A stretch of 64,000 bases of DNA, taken from assembly GCA_005406025.1 (NCBI GenBank), contig BGZK01001303.1:62001-126000 (forward strand), in the 5' to 3' direction. Source of the stretch: Eumeta japonica (taxonomy: Eukaryota; Arthropoda; Insecta; Lepidoptera; Psychidae). The notes under the pieces were generated by a model, which was not told the origin of the DNA, ran no database searches, and saw nothing but the letters and a program-made list of their open reading frames with translations. Made by a program: the position numbers and the translations under genes. Every line of letters begins with the position of its first letter. The stretch's first letter is position 1. Shown here one piece after another: positions 42,601 to 54,369 of the stretch.

Positions 42601-45600
42601 ATTAAAATGAAAATCGGTCCAGCTATTCTCCAGTTATAAGTGTTCGTACAATTATATTGTGCAATGTATGTAAATTGGAACTAAGTATTTTTTAAGATGA
42701 ACTCGCTAATATGCATTATAGGTATTATAAACACTATACTTTGTAAGGATAGATAGGTACAGAAGTGTATGATGATTGATGGTAATGCAAAAGTTATAAG
42801 TGGCTACTGCAATATTCTTCTATAAACTATGTTAAACGATTTATTTTGGTCTGTATAAACATGCAGATTTTGCGATTTAGAAACGCATGAGCAAGTCACA
42901 TAGAGCTGGCCGTGGGAAAAACATTGTGTGCTCAAATGTATACCAGCTAGCTTTATGGTCTGACCCTGCCGCCGGACCGCACCATAATATCGCGCACTCG
43001 TTTGTCATTCGTCATAACTATTCAAATATTTGTCCAAATGATGGAGTGTAAAAGACAAAGTTTATCTACTTTAAACACTAGATGCGATAAAAGTATTTAT
43101 TTTGATATAAGGATCAATTTGTTACTACCAAATGTGCGTTAGAAATAAATTATCAATATTATTGCATTTATGGCTCACTATTTTGGCGATAATGGCTTAC
43201 ACATTAAAGATAGATATATGCTGTCGCGGGCTTTTTTTGTAGGACTATTTAAGATAGACATTCCCATTATACATTATATACGTGTAATTCCAACAGTTTT
43301 TGCGGCGCACGCCAGAATAGCTCGCAGATGACAGTTTTTTTCCTGCTTACTTGACACTTATCGTTATATTTTGAATAAGTGACACTATATCTTTATAAAT
43401 TATAGCCTATGTGTTATTCTGATGTGTAAGCTATATATTATTGTAAAGTGTCATCGAAATCCATTCAGTAGTTTTTGCGTGAAAGAGCAACAAACATCCA
43501 TCCCTACAAACTTTCGTGTTTATAATATTAGTATAGACTTATAGTTACTTGTCATTGAGGTGCTCTAAAGTACACATAACTGACTCTGGGAGTGATAATC
43601 AATTAAACCTTTACTAAGTAGTCATTGAAGGATAATTAAAATTTAAGGTCTCTGAATACAGCAGTTATCAGTAATTATATTCACTTACTAACCTTATTAT
43701 TTATTGCTTACTTACATGAGTTATTACTAGTGTATTTATTTAACAATTAACATCACTAATATGAAATATATAATACCTATGTTTATTTTCTTATAAAGAA
43801 ATAAATCCAATGATTTCCTTTTTTTATTAATATTAGTAGATCATATTCATAGAAATGGACTGTGTAATGTTTCAGTTTAATTATATAGCCTATGTTTGTT
43901 TTCTTCAAGCTTTATAGAGAACAATAAATTTTAATCTTAGAGAAGAGAAAACTCCAGATTTCTTTCTGTATTTTATAAAATGTTTCATATATTAAATTGA
44001 TTAGGCTGAACTTACACAAATATGTTACCACACCTTATGAATTCCTTCATCTTTCATATCTCATAATTCTGATTTCAGTTCTATTCTAATTTCAATCTCA
44101 GCCCCGCTCTTAGTTTTGGTCCCAGTCCCACTCCTGATTTCGATTTCAATCGCGCTCTTGATTTCCATTAAACTATCTTACAGATATACATTACCAGGAT
44201 AAGTATTTTATGTATTAATATAGAATACTTTGTTCCAAATTCCAAAAGAATTCTTTGTCCCAAATTTTATTAAATTTGTTCAGCCATTAATGTGTAATTG
44301 AATCAAACATTCAAACATCACAACAATCTTTGACATTATTAATAGTTATTACAAAAGAAAAAAGAATGAAATCTGTAAACTTACTTTTCCAATCGTACCA
44401 TATAGCCTACAGAATTGCCAATTTGTTCAGCTCTTTCTTCGGCAACTCTCTGGGCTAAAGATGATGCAGCAATTCTTCGAGGCTGTGTGACCAATATTTT
44501 GAAGTTTGCACCTTTTTTTTTACATATAGCGTCATCTAGTAATATTTGTGGCACCTGGTGATTTTTTAAATTATATATGTTGAGTGATAATAAAGTTACA
44601 TTTTCTAAGCACTTTAAAAGCTCTATTTACTTATTTATTTTTTTAATCAACTTTACTTACAAAACAAATAACTCAATACAATGAATAGTACAGATAACAA
44701 TCAGTACACAGTATTCAGCAATAATTATGGCACATAGAATAACAGAGAGAGATGATGGTTAACAGAATTATGGAGCTACTTTTGTTACATGATTGATATG
44801 TGAATCCAGATGAATGTAAAAAATATGTTACAGTGTGTTTATATTAAAAGGAAAATAAAATACAAAAGTAACATATATTTTTAATACAATTATAATCCAA
44901 AATAATTTAATATTAATGTATTACCTGAGTTGATTTGCCACATCCAGTTTCACCACTTATTACAACCACCTGATTCCTTTCCACTATTTCTAATAAATCA
45001 TTGGCCATTTCATAAGTTGGTAGTTTTTTGCGAAAATCTAACATTTTTTTATATTTCGCCTTTGATGACATATCTGCGAACTCATCCAAATATTTTGCAT
45101 TAAGGTTTTCAACTTCCTTATTACAATTTTTGATAGCTACACCATCGGCTAGACATTTATCCAATTTTTCCTGAAATGATCCTGTGATTATGTCGTAATA
45201 ATCATATTTGAATTGGTTATTTCCATTCCCTCTCAATGAGAACAATTGTTCTGTGGAATCATAATCTATTTTCACATCTTTTATAGGAATGAAGTCAGGA
45301 GTTGAGGATGGACCAGGAAAAATATTTTCTGGCTGTAAAGAAGATTCTTTAACGGAGTCATAGTACTGTGCAAATCTATTTACAGAAACAAGATCATTTA
45401 ATAAAGCATTAGGTTCAGAGTGGTCCGATTGAAAATCATATCTTGTATTATCAATTGATAATTTATTTTCGTTTTTGATTGTCTCTGTTTCAATTACGTT
45501 TGGATCTGGTGTTTTAAAAAGAATTGAATCATCATCTATTTCTGATTTGTTGGGTTTATTATCAGAAATATAAGTTGCTGAAGTTTGAGAATTATTAGAT

Positions 45601-48600
45601 TGAACTTTAATTAGTTTTCTGTACTCTTCAGATTTGGTATATTCCACTCTTGATTGGCAACCTTCATCTGTTTTTGCTATGACTTGTAGCAAAACTCGTA
45701 CTCGATTAACCACCGACTTGGGAACATTTAGTTTCATCTGAAAAATATTATGAATCATAATTACTATGTATTAAGAAAAATTATAATAGACAGGTCTTCA
45801 ATTTCTACAGATACTTGCAAAAAAATCAAATCATTATAAACATGTACTGAATTGAAAATAATCAACAAGACATGTTTGTGTTTGTTAATAATTTATTGCA
45901 TATTACTGCTCTGCAAAATTATGGATGCAAATCTATGGTTATCTATAATAACTATTTTCCTATTACTTTGTCAGTGTGGATCTTGAATATAATTTTAAGA
46001 AAACTTTTTTCAGTTCCATAATCCAGTTATACATACTTTGCTTAGGAATTTAAATTGCTCCCTAAATTCCAGAAGCTGAAATGATAGTATTTTAAGATAT
46101 TGCTTTTTGTGAACATTAACATCTTCAAAAATGACTATTTGTTTACCCTTCATTTACACATAATGATGATTAAATTTAAACTGTACTCAACACATAACAT
46201 GTCTTTTTGATAAAAATAAAATTTGATGTTAATTTTTACTTTTCAACAGTAGTTTGTATAACTAGCTTGGGTATAGACTAAATGTTGAGTCTTATATGCA
46301 CTCAATAACATAATGTTCCAAATGGAAATATGGTCACACTACATCATTTTGTTCTTCCAAAACTCAGATATGTCCGAAATGTAGTGATAATCATAAAAAT
46401 AAGAGTATTAATGGTAAGAGCAATCATATGTCAATATTAAAAAGTGCCTGCCCTGCATATTCAAACAATAGAAATATCAGAATTAATATGTATGAGAACA
46501 ATTATACATATAAAATCACATTAAAGAAAATACCCCAGGAAAAAGGAAGGAGAATACAAGAGGTAATATCTACAGATACATCTGTACATGGAAGCTCAAT
46601 TGCTAAGGAAGCACTTCTAACTCTCAATATCAGTTTATTAACAGACCATGATCTTTGTATGAAAAATATTCAAAAAGGGGATAACAATATAGATGTGGTG
46701 TGTGATATTAGACACACAAGTGCAGTGAGGAAAGCAAAACAAAATAACTTAAAAAACCACAGAAACAGCCCAAGAAAAACAGAGTAAGGAAATATGAAGA
46801 CATTGAATATATATTGACCGACACTGATGATGATAGCCCATATAGCCACAATGAGGAAGAGGTGCAGGAAGATAGAGGACTAGTATTATAAAGATTTTTT
46901 AAGAAAATTGCAGAGATCATACTTTCTAGAAATAATTGGAGAGTAAATGATTGAGATGTTATTCAAAATTGTTGTAAAAGAAATGAAAAAACTGATTATT
47001 AGTTACTTTAATAAAGGTTCCTTGTTCAAGATTATAAATACTTTTAACAATAATAATGGATAATTACAACATTACCCATAAAGCAACTATAAACGTACTT
47101 CAATATAATGCAAATAGTTTCATTTCTTAAACTGCAAAATCTAAAATTATTACTAAATAAAGAACACATGCATTTAGTCTTTATTAGTGAAACATGGCTT
47201 TCAACTATATATGTAATTAGTACCAGCAGTTACAACATAATAAGAGTTGACAAGACAGACTCTTATGGCAGTCTCTGTGCTTTGTCGTATAAGTTCATAC
47301 AAATGTTTGAATAATGCTGTAACATTCATGAATCTGGGATAGAAGTACTCATTGTTAATATACTCAATGTAGCAGGCTTGAAGAAAATATTTGAGCTTTA
47401 TAATACAAAGACAATTATGTACAGTTAGGAAAATGAATACTCACCACTTTCTTTGGTCATATAAAAATAACAGACAGGGTGAATAGAACAAAAACCAAGC
47501 CATGCTTGAGAACATTTTGTATGTTGGAATGATGGAAGCCCAATAAGAATTAAAATAGTTAGCCAGTACAGCAGTTAAGTCCCTATATACCATTTGTTCT
47601 GCCGACATTGCAATTAAATTGAATTGGAAAACAACTAATGAAAGTCTTGACAGCCATCATCTTGTTTTTAAAATGATGAAATATAAACAGATTTAATAAG
47701 ATTAGTCTTTACATTAAAAAAAGAAATTTTAAAAAAGCACACTAGGTTGGATACAGGGAAAAATTTGATGTTATTTTTAAAAATATTTCTTTGTCTGGAG
47801 TCTGTCAACTTGATTATGATAAATTTTACAAATAATCTTCAAACTGTTGTGAATGAATCAATACCCTTGATTAAAATTTCCGATAATCTAAACTTTAAAC
47901 CAAAATTCTATTGGAACTCTGATATAACTAGAGCTAAAGCAGAAAGACATTTGCGTTTGGCAACAGTGCGATGGAACCCTACACCATCTAACTATGCAAT
48001 GTTTCAGGTTAAGGTTAAAAGTGCTAAGTAAATAGAAAGTAGAGCTTGCCGTAAAAGCTGGACAGTTTTGCTAAAATATCGACGAGACTTATTCACTTGA
48101 AATGTGGAGGAAAATGAAGTGGGTGTAGAGGAGCGTGCCAAGTTACAATTGATGCTCTTAAAGCAAAAAAATTACTATATTCTCTTATTAGTGTTGGATA
48201 GTGTTGAAAAACCGCAACTAGAATTATCTAATTAAATCTCTTTGTTTTTGAAAAAACAGTCACCTTTACTGCATTAGAAAATTACTTAAAATAAAAAAAC
48301 ACAGCTGAGTGCTGACCATATTTCTTACTCATTGTTGTATAACTAACCAATGCTGGTGAAAATATATCTAGTTAAATATTTAATTGTATAATGAAATTCA
48401 GGTGTCCTACTAAATCCATGGTGGGACGTTTTACTCACACCAATACGTAAACGTGGGAGAGAACCAAATTCAAATTCCTCATTACGACATACTTCATTAA
48501 TGACGTGCCTCATTCAAAATTTTTCATCTAATCATACTTAAAAAGAACCGAATGGTTTGTTGAAAGTAAAAGTTTTTTTTTCCAGTACTATGGTTGGTTT

Positions 48601-51600
48601 TAGACATGGCAGATCTTACCTTCATAATTTTACTAGCTTGGTGACTGACAATTGATTAGGCATGGTGGAAATCTCCCCAACTATTCTATGTTTTGTTGAC
48701 ATTTCTATAACATTATATATTTATTATATACCTATATTAATAAGTTTCTGCCATTTTAAGAGAGATGGCATGGCATGAGACTTATGTTAGAAATCGTAGA
48801 TGATGACCACTTTGAAAATTAGGTTGCTCATTTAAGAAAACATAACCCTATCACATTATTAACTTTATATTAGCATCACATATTTTTTTTTCATATAAAA
48901 ATGTCTCATTTGAGCCAAATAAGCATAATTTGTGAGAACTTTTGGAGTAGGAGTAGGAAATCCGGCCATCATCACATCAGTCTTTCACATCTTATCAGAA
49001 CTATCACATGGCGTAGCTATCGGAGAGCTAGACAGTGCCTGCACCGAGCCCCCTGAGCTCAGGGTGCCTCAAACACTGCCCAGCAAACCTCATATTGAAC
49101 TAGCGAAAAATTCTCCAACCTCCGAAATCTAAATAAAATAAGTTGCAATACGACTTTAATCATAGCAACTCATTTGAAAGAATACAGAGAAATTCCCAAC
49201 AAGTTTCGACTTTTGTTCGAAACTCGTAGGGAATTCCGCTGAATTCTTTCTATGATATAGTGGAAAAAGTTTGGCTCGGGGAGGGGAGATCTCATATTTT
49301 CACTTTTGCTTAATATTAGGATATTAGATATTAGCAAAATTACATAAATATATAATCAAAAATAGATATAACATTTCGCAATATGCTGATGATTTTGTAA
49401 TGTACAAAACTGTCCAGAATATTTTTTTTTAATGCAATAATCAGTAATATGCGAACAGCTTTATATGTATTAAGGAATTTATTGGAAAACATTGTCTGAG
49501 TTTATCACAAAATAAGAGTGGCATGTGTGTTTAGTAAATCAAAAAAGAAAAATAAATAATGTAAATATTGTGATCAATCGCTATATTATCAACCACACAA
49601 AAAGTTAAATATCTGGGAATTTGGTTAGATCATTCAATTAAATGAAGTGCTCATATTAATGAAATTTGTAAGAAAATTTTAAAATATCTGAATAATTTGA
49701 AAATACTAGCCAGATCTTTTTGGAACATTCACCCTAGGTAATAAGAAATAGAATAGATTATGGTAAATTTTTATATACTGATAGTATAAAAGTACATCTT
49801 AATAAATTTAACATATTACAATTGTTGTGTTACAAATGCATGCAGTACTCCAATAGCCTATATTTAGAAATATTTATGATTTGTTAAAAAAATATAGTAT
49901 TGGTGCAATGGGTACCATCTCACATATGGTTAAGTGGTAATGAGTTGACAGATAGGTTAGCAAATGAGGCTGTCATATGTGCATATGCCTTTTGCTTCTT
50001 AACATCTACATGCTATCAAAATGAACTATTTGAATCATTGAACTAAATATTATAAAGAATCATCGATTGAAAAAGGCATATGGTATAGAACTATTTGAAA
50101 GGCACCTTAACCAGTACCATAGTTTGACAATGTTACATTACCTAGATCTAGCTTAGTTTGTGCTTTTTAGTTGTGGTTGGGGCACACACAATATACAAAA
50201 AGACATCACATTCCACAATGTGGAATAAATGGTCACCTACTTCACCTTATTTTGGGAGTTTTATTTGAACAGCAATAAAAGTTTTCATTTTGTAAGGCTT
50301 CATTTAGAATAAGACAGGCAGATGGACAAAGATTGTTATAAACTATCACAATAAGTATGTTATTTACAATCATTTTTAAATTATGATGCTGGCAACAAAT
50401 GGCGCTACATGATATAGATTTTAGATAGTACTTATGTGATATAAAATATAGATGGTACTATACATAGATAAAACTAGGTACAGTGAATTTCAGTTACAAT
50501 GACAGCGGAGGGACCACTTAATGCCATCGCTGTATCCGGAGGTCTCTATATCTGAAATAAAAAGTCATGTACATATTTACTTATCATTTATTTAATTATG
50601 TCATACATGGGTGTTATTGAAAAAATGTGTTATAATGCACTGTTTCAGTTTAGTTTTTTGTGCACGCTGGAAGGTGTATTCCATTTTCATAATTCCTTCT
50701 ACATCTAAATTATTTTGGCCTTCACCATACAAACAGTACTTTTTGAGCGTTATTTATAACACATAATGCATCTCTAGTTGTTGGAATCTTATTTAGATTG
50801 CAATCTTCATCCTCCTTTTCTTGTGTTTGAAGCACAGACTCAATAATTTCATTATCAGTCAAGTTATCAGTAGTGATAACTTGATCATCAATATTCACAT
50901 AAGTTTCCCAATCTGTAACTGTTACTTCCGCTGATTCTCGCCAGTAGGAAATTGTCCAATTCATCATCAGAATCGTCACCAGTTGTATTTAAAGTCAAAA
51001 ATTTACCAAACCCAGCACGTGAAAAACATTTTTTAATTGTATCTGGTGTAACTCGTGCCCATGCTGTTATAATTTCAATGGCATCCAGAAAATTGACAGC
51101 AAATGGATCACAATTTTCTGGTCCTAGTTTGACTAGTCCTTTTTTCAATGTCGTTTACCATTTTCTCCGTTAGAAGCTTTCGATAATGGCTTTTAAGTCT
51201 TAATTATACCTTGATCAATAGGCTGAATAACTGATGTGTTTGTGGTAAATATGTCAGTTTGATGTTAGTCAAATTTTGAATTTGTGGGTGAGCTGGACAA
51301 TTGTTGATAAATAAAATGATCTTCTTTTTGTTTCCTCTTGGCTGAGAGTCCCATTTCCGTAAAACTTTTTCAAAAATCTCGATGTCATCCACACTTTTTT
51401 GTTGGCTTTATAATAAACGGGCAAAGTTTTTAAATTCTTGAAACACCTTGGTTTTTTCGCTTTGCCTATAACCAGTAATTTTCGTTTATTTGCCTGCCAT
51501 ACTTGAAGCAACAAGCATGGTTATTTTATCTTTTGACAGTTTGCCGCCAGCACACTTTTCTGCATTAAATCATAATGTTCTATCTGGAGTCAATTTAAAA

Positions 51601-53119
51601 ATAATCCCGTCTCATAAGCGTTCCATATTTGACTGTCGGTATATCCTTCAGTTAATTTTGGTAAAACTGCTCTCAACCAATTGTCAGTCATTTTGCAAAA
51701 CACTGGCGGTTTCTCCACAAACTTTACCGACCACTATATCATAATGTTGTCTAAATCTGTAAATCCAGCTTTCTGAACATTCAAAGTTTGTTTTCTCAAG
51801 CTGTCTGGCAAAATGATTAGCTTTCTTTTGCAAAAGAGGACCGCTTATGGATACACTTTAGCTTCTCTGAGTTTTAAACCACACTAGGAGAGCATTTTCA
51901 ATAACTTACAGTTGGATTTTTGGAGTTGGAGTTGGATTACAATTTTTCTTTATTTTCAGGGATTTTAATTCAAAACACTCCATAATTTTAGCGTTGTTTT
52001 TCCGCATCGTTGGTATTGTACAATGTCAAACTCTAAATTGTTTACACAGATCAACATTGTTTTCTTTTCCAGTCACGAAATGATGTTCACTTTTTCTTTA
52101 ACAGTAAATGTACATCTAGGAGCCATATTCACAAGTTTAAGAAACACTGTTCACTCACTGGAAATTGCTATGTAACTGATTTTTAAGTTTAAATTTGTAC
52201 ACGGTTATCTATGTCTATGTATAAACAAAGCATTTGACCATCTGTGAATGTAAACAAAAGATAATAAAGCTTAATAGTTTTATGAATGAGTCTTTGTGAC
52301 TTTGCGGACTCATTGGTAATATCCGCAGGGGAATTTTAGGAATCTGTTATAAATGGTTCATAAAAACATGTCACTATACCTGAAATTGACACTATATACA
52401 AAGTTGACATTACTGAATGAATTTCCTACGAAAGTATGCTTTAAATTAAAGGGACGTAAGTTTGATGTCGCTATAACCAAAAAGTCGTTACAAACGAGGT
52501 CATTATTAATGAAATCATATTTATTATTGGAATTCAACATTAGCAACTCTTCCTATGGAAAGTATAATTTCCCCATGGCAAACTCGAAAAAATGCCGAGC
52601 AAAGCTCTATTGGCTAGGTACTGACCATAATAGGACTGCTGTATAGTTTTTTCCCTACTTTCATTTAAGAATTAGATTACGTCATCCTTGACTCCTTCAT
52701 TTCTTGTTATATGATTTATAATTACTTGTTGGTAACTATTTGTTTCTACTCATTTTGAAAGATGGGTTGTTTCCTATTTATTTTTGATGTTTTGCATTTC
52801 AATAACAACATAAGATTCGTGTTTTACAAAGTGTTACTTTCTATATTTAAACATCATAATTAGGAGTAACCTTTATATGACATGTACGATGATAGTCATT
52901 CTGTGGTCAAATAAACAAAATATTAAATTATTGTGATTAACTTACCGTCAACTCTCTAAATTCCTTTTTTTTCCCTTTCAAGTTTTTATAATATAAGCCA
53001 ATCTCTTTACCCTTTAAGCCTGGTGGTCTCTGAAGACGAGATCGGACACCTTCGGCCCATTGTACTGTATTTCTAGATTCGAATCTATTAAAACTTTTGT
53101 TTCTATACGGTCTAGGCAT
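27694..53119 (-). CDS. DHX36: DHX36/RHAU-type DEAH-box helicase, twelve exons over 25 kb
   Basis: Unwinds G-quadruplex DNA and RNA (family knowledge). Exons in gene order: 53119-52946, 45737-44925, 44554-44385, 41254-41091, 40168-39913, 39191-38729, 38404-38174, 36746-36568, 29829-29508, 29252-28984, 28061-27881, 27808-27694; about 1111 aa. Exon 1 carries [13 protein letters not shown], the DHX36-specific quadruplex-binding motif. Core: [10 protein letters not shown] (Walker A, about 320-329), TQPRR, DEVH (about 422-425; DEAH variant), SAT (about 454), [18 protein letters not shown]. Then the winged-helix/ratchet region ([11 protein letters not shown]), a [12 protein letters not shown] helix and the OB-fold ([18 protein letters not shown]). 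The tail is acidic. All phases fit except one extra T in exon 4 (run of five at 41219-41223). Introns 1, 3 and 8 are full of transposons. Confidence 0.93.
29925..31187 (+). mobile_element. Second mariner, degraded, in DHX36 intron 8
   Basis: Inverted ends are recognisable: left about 29935 (GGGCGTGAAAATAGTTTTTT, then CGTATTTTATA) and right as complement near 31150-31187 (GGCGAAAATTTTTTTT, then TATTTTATA). Transposase pieces on plus: MSESDIEM at 30096, [20 protein letters not shown] at about 30365, [17 protein letters not shown] at about 30540, and DDARPHT then MHPPY around 30820-30900. Many stops. It belongs to a different mariner lineage from the copy in ARF. It lies antisense to DHX36. Confidence 0.82.
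31358..34030 (+). mobile_element. Second hAT transposon remnant in DHX36 intron 8
   Basis: The left end is ATGGGTAACTCAGCG near 31365; no matching right end was found, so it is probably truncated. Transposase pieces on plus: an intact-looking BED finger at 32014-32412 (CLHCGQQ ... HINKIHP), the core start [19 protein letters not shown] at about 32630, [17 protein letters not shown] with CFAHSLNLI at about 32830-32925, [16 protein letters not shown] at about 33065, and the C-terminal hAT block [20 protein letters not shown] at about 33905. Multiple stops and frameshifts. The family differs from the 17.6-kb hAT. Confidence 0.83.
34445..34682 (+). CDS. Protein-like ORF pair in DHX36 intron 8, unknown
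   Basis: Two short frames with non-random, helical protein composition. 34445-34519 reads [20 protein letters not shown] and then TAKP before a stop. 34539-34682 reads [20 protein letters not shown], then [20 protein letters not shown] possible acceptor (TGACTCAAG) precedes the second. They lie between the hAT remnant and the 104-bp array, antisense to the host gene. They look like exons or fossils of one gene but I cannot name it. Confidence 0.3.
34710..35550. repeat. Tandem array with about 104-bp period
   Basis: The boundary phrase CGGAACCCTAAAAATGTATT recurs with variation at about 34727, 34831, 34936, 35040, 35144, 35240, 35331, 35433 and 35540: spacing 91-108, mostly 104. Other shared phrases are TTTCACTTGTTTCTGGCTAC and TAAAACTATAAGGGTTC. 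About eight diverged units; non-coding; inside DHX36 intron 8. Confidence 0.85.
35577..35754 (+). CDS. Terminal-exon-like ORF after the 104-bp array, 58 codons
   Basis: Follows a good acceptor (TTTTTATTGCAG ending at 35576) and runs open to [23 protein letters not shown], then [20 protein letters not shown], then [18 protein letters not shown]. Phase would fit a donor after AACTT at about 34667 in the preceding frame, giving ...[13 protein letters not shown]..., with the 104-bp array as the intron. Unknown protein; possibly a nested gene or fossil within DHX36 intron 8. Confidence 0.35.
35930..36250. repeat. Repeat shared with 62.9-63.4 kb
   Basis: The region around 36150-36230 (GTCTGTAGGATCAA, then ACAGATTT) resembles 63265-63350 (ATCTGCAGGGTCAA, then TCAGATTT), and both are preceded by AATATATTTTTGAA and a GCTCAAA phrase. 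Identity looks moderate, roughly two thirds by eye. Probably copies of the same element end; no coding content. Confidence 0.4.
37570..37652. repeat. Long hairpin with perfect 22-bp GC-rich stem in DHX36 intron 7
   Basis: Arms CTAGGATCGGGAGCAGATTG plus CA (37586-37607) and its exact complement (37616-37637) enclose an 8-nt loop. Below an unpaired 5-nt bulge the stem continues with AAATTATG against CATAAATTT. The stem is GC-rich within AT-rich intron sequence. It could be a pre-microRNA-like hairpin, a siRNA source, a tiny MITE, or a replication template-switch scar. Confidence 0.6.
39312..39397. repeat. Imperfect 20-bp inverted repeat in DHX36 intron 5
   Basis: TTATGATGTCAAAATTACAT (39312-39331) and its complement (39378-39397) match at 19 of 20 positions around a 46-nt loop rich in GCATG/CAGAG motifs. 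It resembles a short MITE of about 90 bp. The arms contain GACGTCA, a CRE-like palindrome, on the right side only. Confidence 0.5.
40515..40680 (+). repeat. tRNA-derived SINE relic in DHX36 intron 4
   Basis: TTTGTGGTTAAAAGCGTTG resembles a polymerase III A box, and ACGCGTTCAATATAG about 30 nt later resembles a decayed B box. Spacing fits a tRNA-derived SINE head. No tRNA cloverleaf can be drawn, so this is not a tRNA gene. Confidence 0.3.
42347..43534 (+). repeat. Lepidopteran CTAGCTTTTGCCCGCGG repeat, long copy, in DHX36 intron 3
   Basis: The head CTAGCTTTTGCCCGCGGCTT is at 42350 and the tail CAAACTTTCGTGTTTATAAT then ATTAGTA is at 43507-43531, with the linking phrase AAATCCATTCAGTAGTTTTT just before. 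The head-to-tail distance of 1.2 kb is several times that of the copy at 19626, so it is either a longer family member or two nested copies. Confidence 0.7.
44030..44170. repeat. Cryptically repetitive GATTTC/CTC stretch
   Basis: Irregular 12-18 nt repeats built from CTGATTTCAATCTC, CCCGCTCTTAGTTT and GTCCCACTCCTGATTTCG. Probably slippage-derived; no other content. Confidence 0.4.
46360..50330 (+). mobile_element. Degenerate non-LTR retrotransposon with gag knuckles, endonuclease, RT and RNase H
   Basis: In order on plus: [11 protein letters not shown] and [12 protein letters not shown] (zinc-knuckle end of ORF1, 46370-46480); VLQYNANS then [10 protein letters not shown] (APE endonuclease start, about 47095-47200); [20 protein letters not shown] (endonuclease/RT linker, about 47910); [12 protein letters not shown] (RT, about 48598); [13 protein letters not shown] (about 49602); [20 protein letters not shown] (RNase H, about 49905). 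The domain set fits the I/jockey group. Frameshifts and stops throughout. It lies antisense in DHX36 intron 1. Confidence 0.83.
50481..52510 (-). mobile_element. Tigger/pogo-type transposon in DHX36 intron 1
   Basis: The end at 50481 starts CAGTGAATTTCAGTTACAAT directly after a TA, then a pogo-type subterminal phrase (GCGGAGGGACCAC). The other end is less certain; a related phrase, TTTGATGTCGCTATAACC, lies near 52460. Inside is a broken minus-strand transposase. Inserted in the same orientation as DHX36, just after the non-LTR copy. Confidence 0.72.
50640..52126 (-). pseudogene. Tigger/pogo transposase pseudogene
   Basis: Starts at 52126 with [17 protein letters not shown], then LKLWSVL from the CENP-B-like helix-turn-helix region. 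The DDE domain lies at about 51514-51200: [20 protein letters not shown], then KVWMTS, then a shifted frame with [14 protein letters not shown] and [12 protein letters not shown], the second catalytic block of Tigger-type enzymes. Here Asn (FINNCPAHP) occupies a position usually Asp (FIDNCPAHP). Several stops; inactive. Confidence 0.8.
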
Positions 53120-53330
53120 TTTTAAAAATTACACCCCACTTCTAAAATATTCATAAAACTCAAATAATTACCCAGACACTTTCAACAAGTTTTATAGAAA
53201 ATGAGGAATTTTGTAATATTTATAAGCATTTAATTCCCATGCCCACATACTTCTAGAAATCTTCCAAATAGGAACATTACACAAACATCACCAGCACACA
53301 GGGGTTATCACACAGATAACCCCTATTATT
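53120..53330. promoter_or_regulatory. Upstream region of DHX36 with GATAACCCCT palindrome
   Basis: Directly upstream of the DHX36 start. AGGGGTTATC (53300-53309) and GATAACCCCT (53315-53324) are perfect complements around a 5-nt spacer, about 190 nt from the start codon. This may bind a dimeric or GATA-type factor. No transcription start was identified. Confidence 0.3.
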
Positions 53331-53718
53331 ATAAATAAATCGTATGGAACCGCAAAATCCAACCTTATAGTGTATTATCTATAGCAAAAACATATTTTGC
53401 ATTTTTATCTGACGGCTGCGTCAAAATTCATTTACTTTTAAGGCTCTGAACGCAAATTGTATCGGCCTTTCGATATTTTATAGTTTTTTATAATTTAAAA
53501 TTAATAAAAAAAAATATTTGAAATCGGTTGAGAACATTACTAACGTTGATAAAGGCATATATTTCGAACATAATTATAAAAATTACTTAAAAAAAGTTGT
53601 TTTTTTCATCTTAATTTTATACAAAACAGATTTAAGAATATTACAAAAAGATTATATGGAATTAGTTTTTTTTAAATTGTTAATTCCATAGGTTGGTGTA
53701 AGATTTAAAAAAAAAAAG

Positions 53719-54265
53719 TGTGGCACTCGGGGAATGCCGCGGTAAAGCTATTGCATAACATTTTTTATTAACTTATGCAATTATAATTATTTATTTATGC
53801 AGTATTTTTATTTTCTTTGATGTTAATTCAAATTTTTCATCACTTTCTTCATTATTAAATACACTTTGTTTATTCATATTGAAAACACTTTATACACAAA
53901 TTTTACGCGTATAGCTATTCACCAGCAACTGCTATTCAGTTGTACATATAAACCAACATAGTATATACATATACCTACATGTATACTTACGGGGCACATG
54001 CGGTGAGCGGCATTATAAAGATATAATAGATACCTATATACTTTCTCACAAACAGCTGCTTACGTATTCGTCCGGTTTCGAAGCAACTCGTCTCGATCCG
54101 TGCGAGCTTCGTACAGTCGTACCATATACATACACGTTAAGCGAACGCTCGGCCGAGCTACATAGGCGGAGTGGGGGGTGTTAGGTTTTATTTTCGTTAC
54201 GGAATGTCTTGATTCGGTCGCAGCGTTCAAAACCCGCGATAACAGCTATGCAATAGCTTAATAAT
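53719..54265. mobile_element. Probable MITE with inverted AAGCTATTGCATA ends
   Basis: The left part reads GTGTGGCACTCGGGGAATGC then AAGCTATTGCATA; the right part has TATGCAATAGCTTA at about 54247, its near complement. The interior is CpG-rich between 53990 and 54180. The GTGTGGCACTCGG phrase is familiar from lepidopteran repeats. No ORF. It could also contain 5' exon sequence of the downstream gene, which I cannot exclude. Confidence 0.4.
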
Positions 54266-54369
54266 TATATTCAATTTTAACAAAAAGACATTGACTTTAC
54301 AGTTGTAAAATTTATTTGTAGAGGAAAAAGTATAGACGTTTTATTCGATTGTAAATGGTGTTATTTTGT

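Noticed and set aside
52353..52646. 97-codon plus-strand ORF next to DHX36 exon 1
   Set aside because: Overlaps the Tigger end sequence and shows no domain; probably chance.
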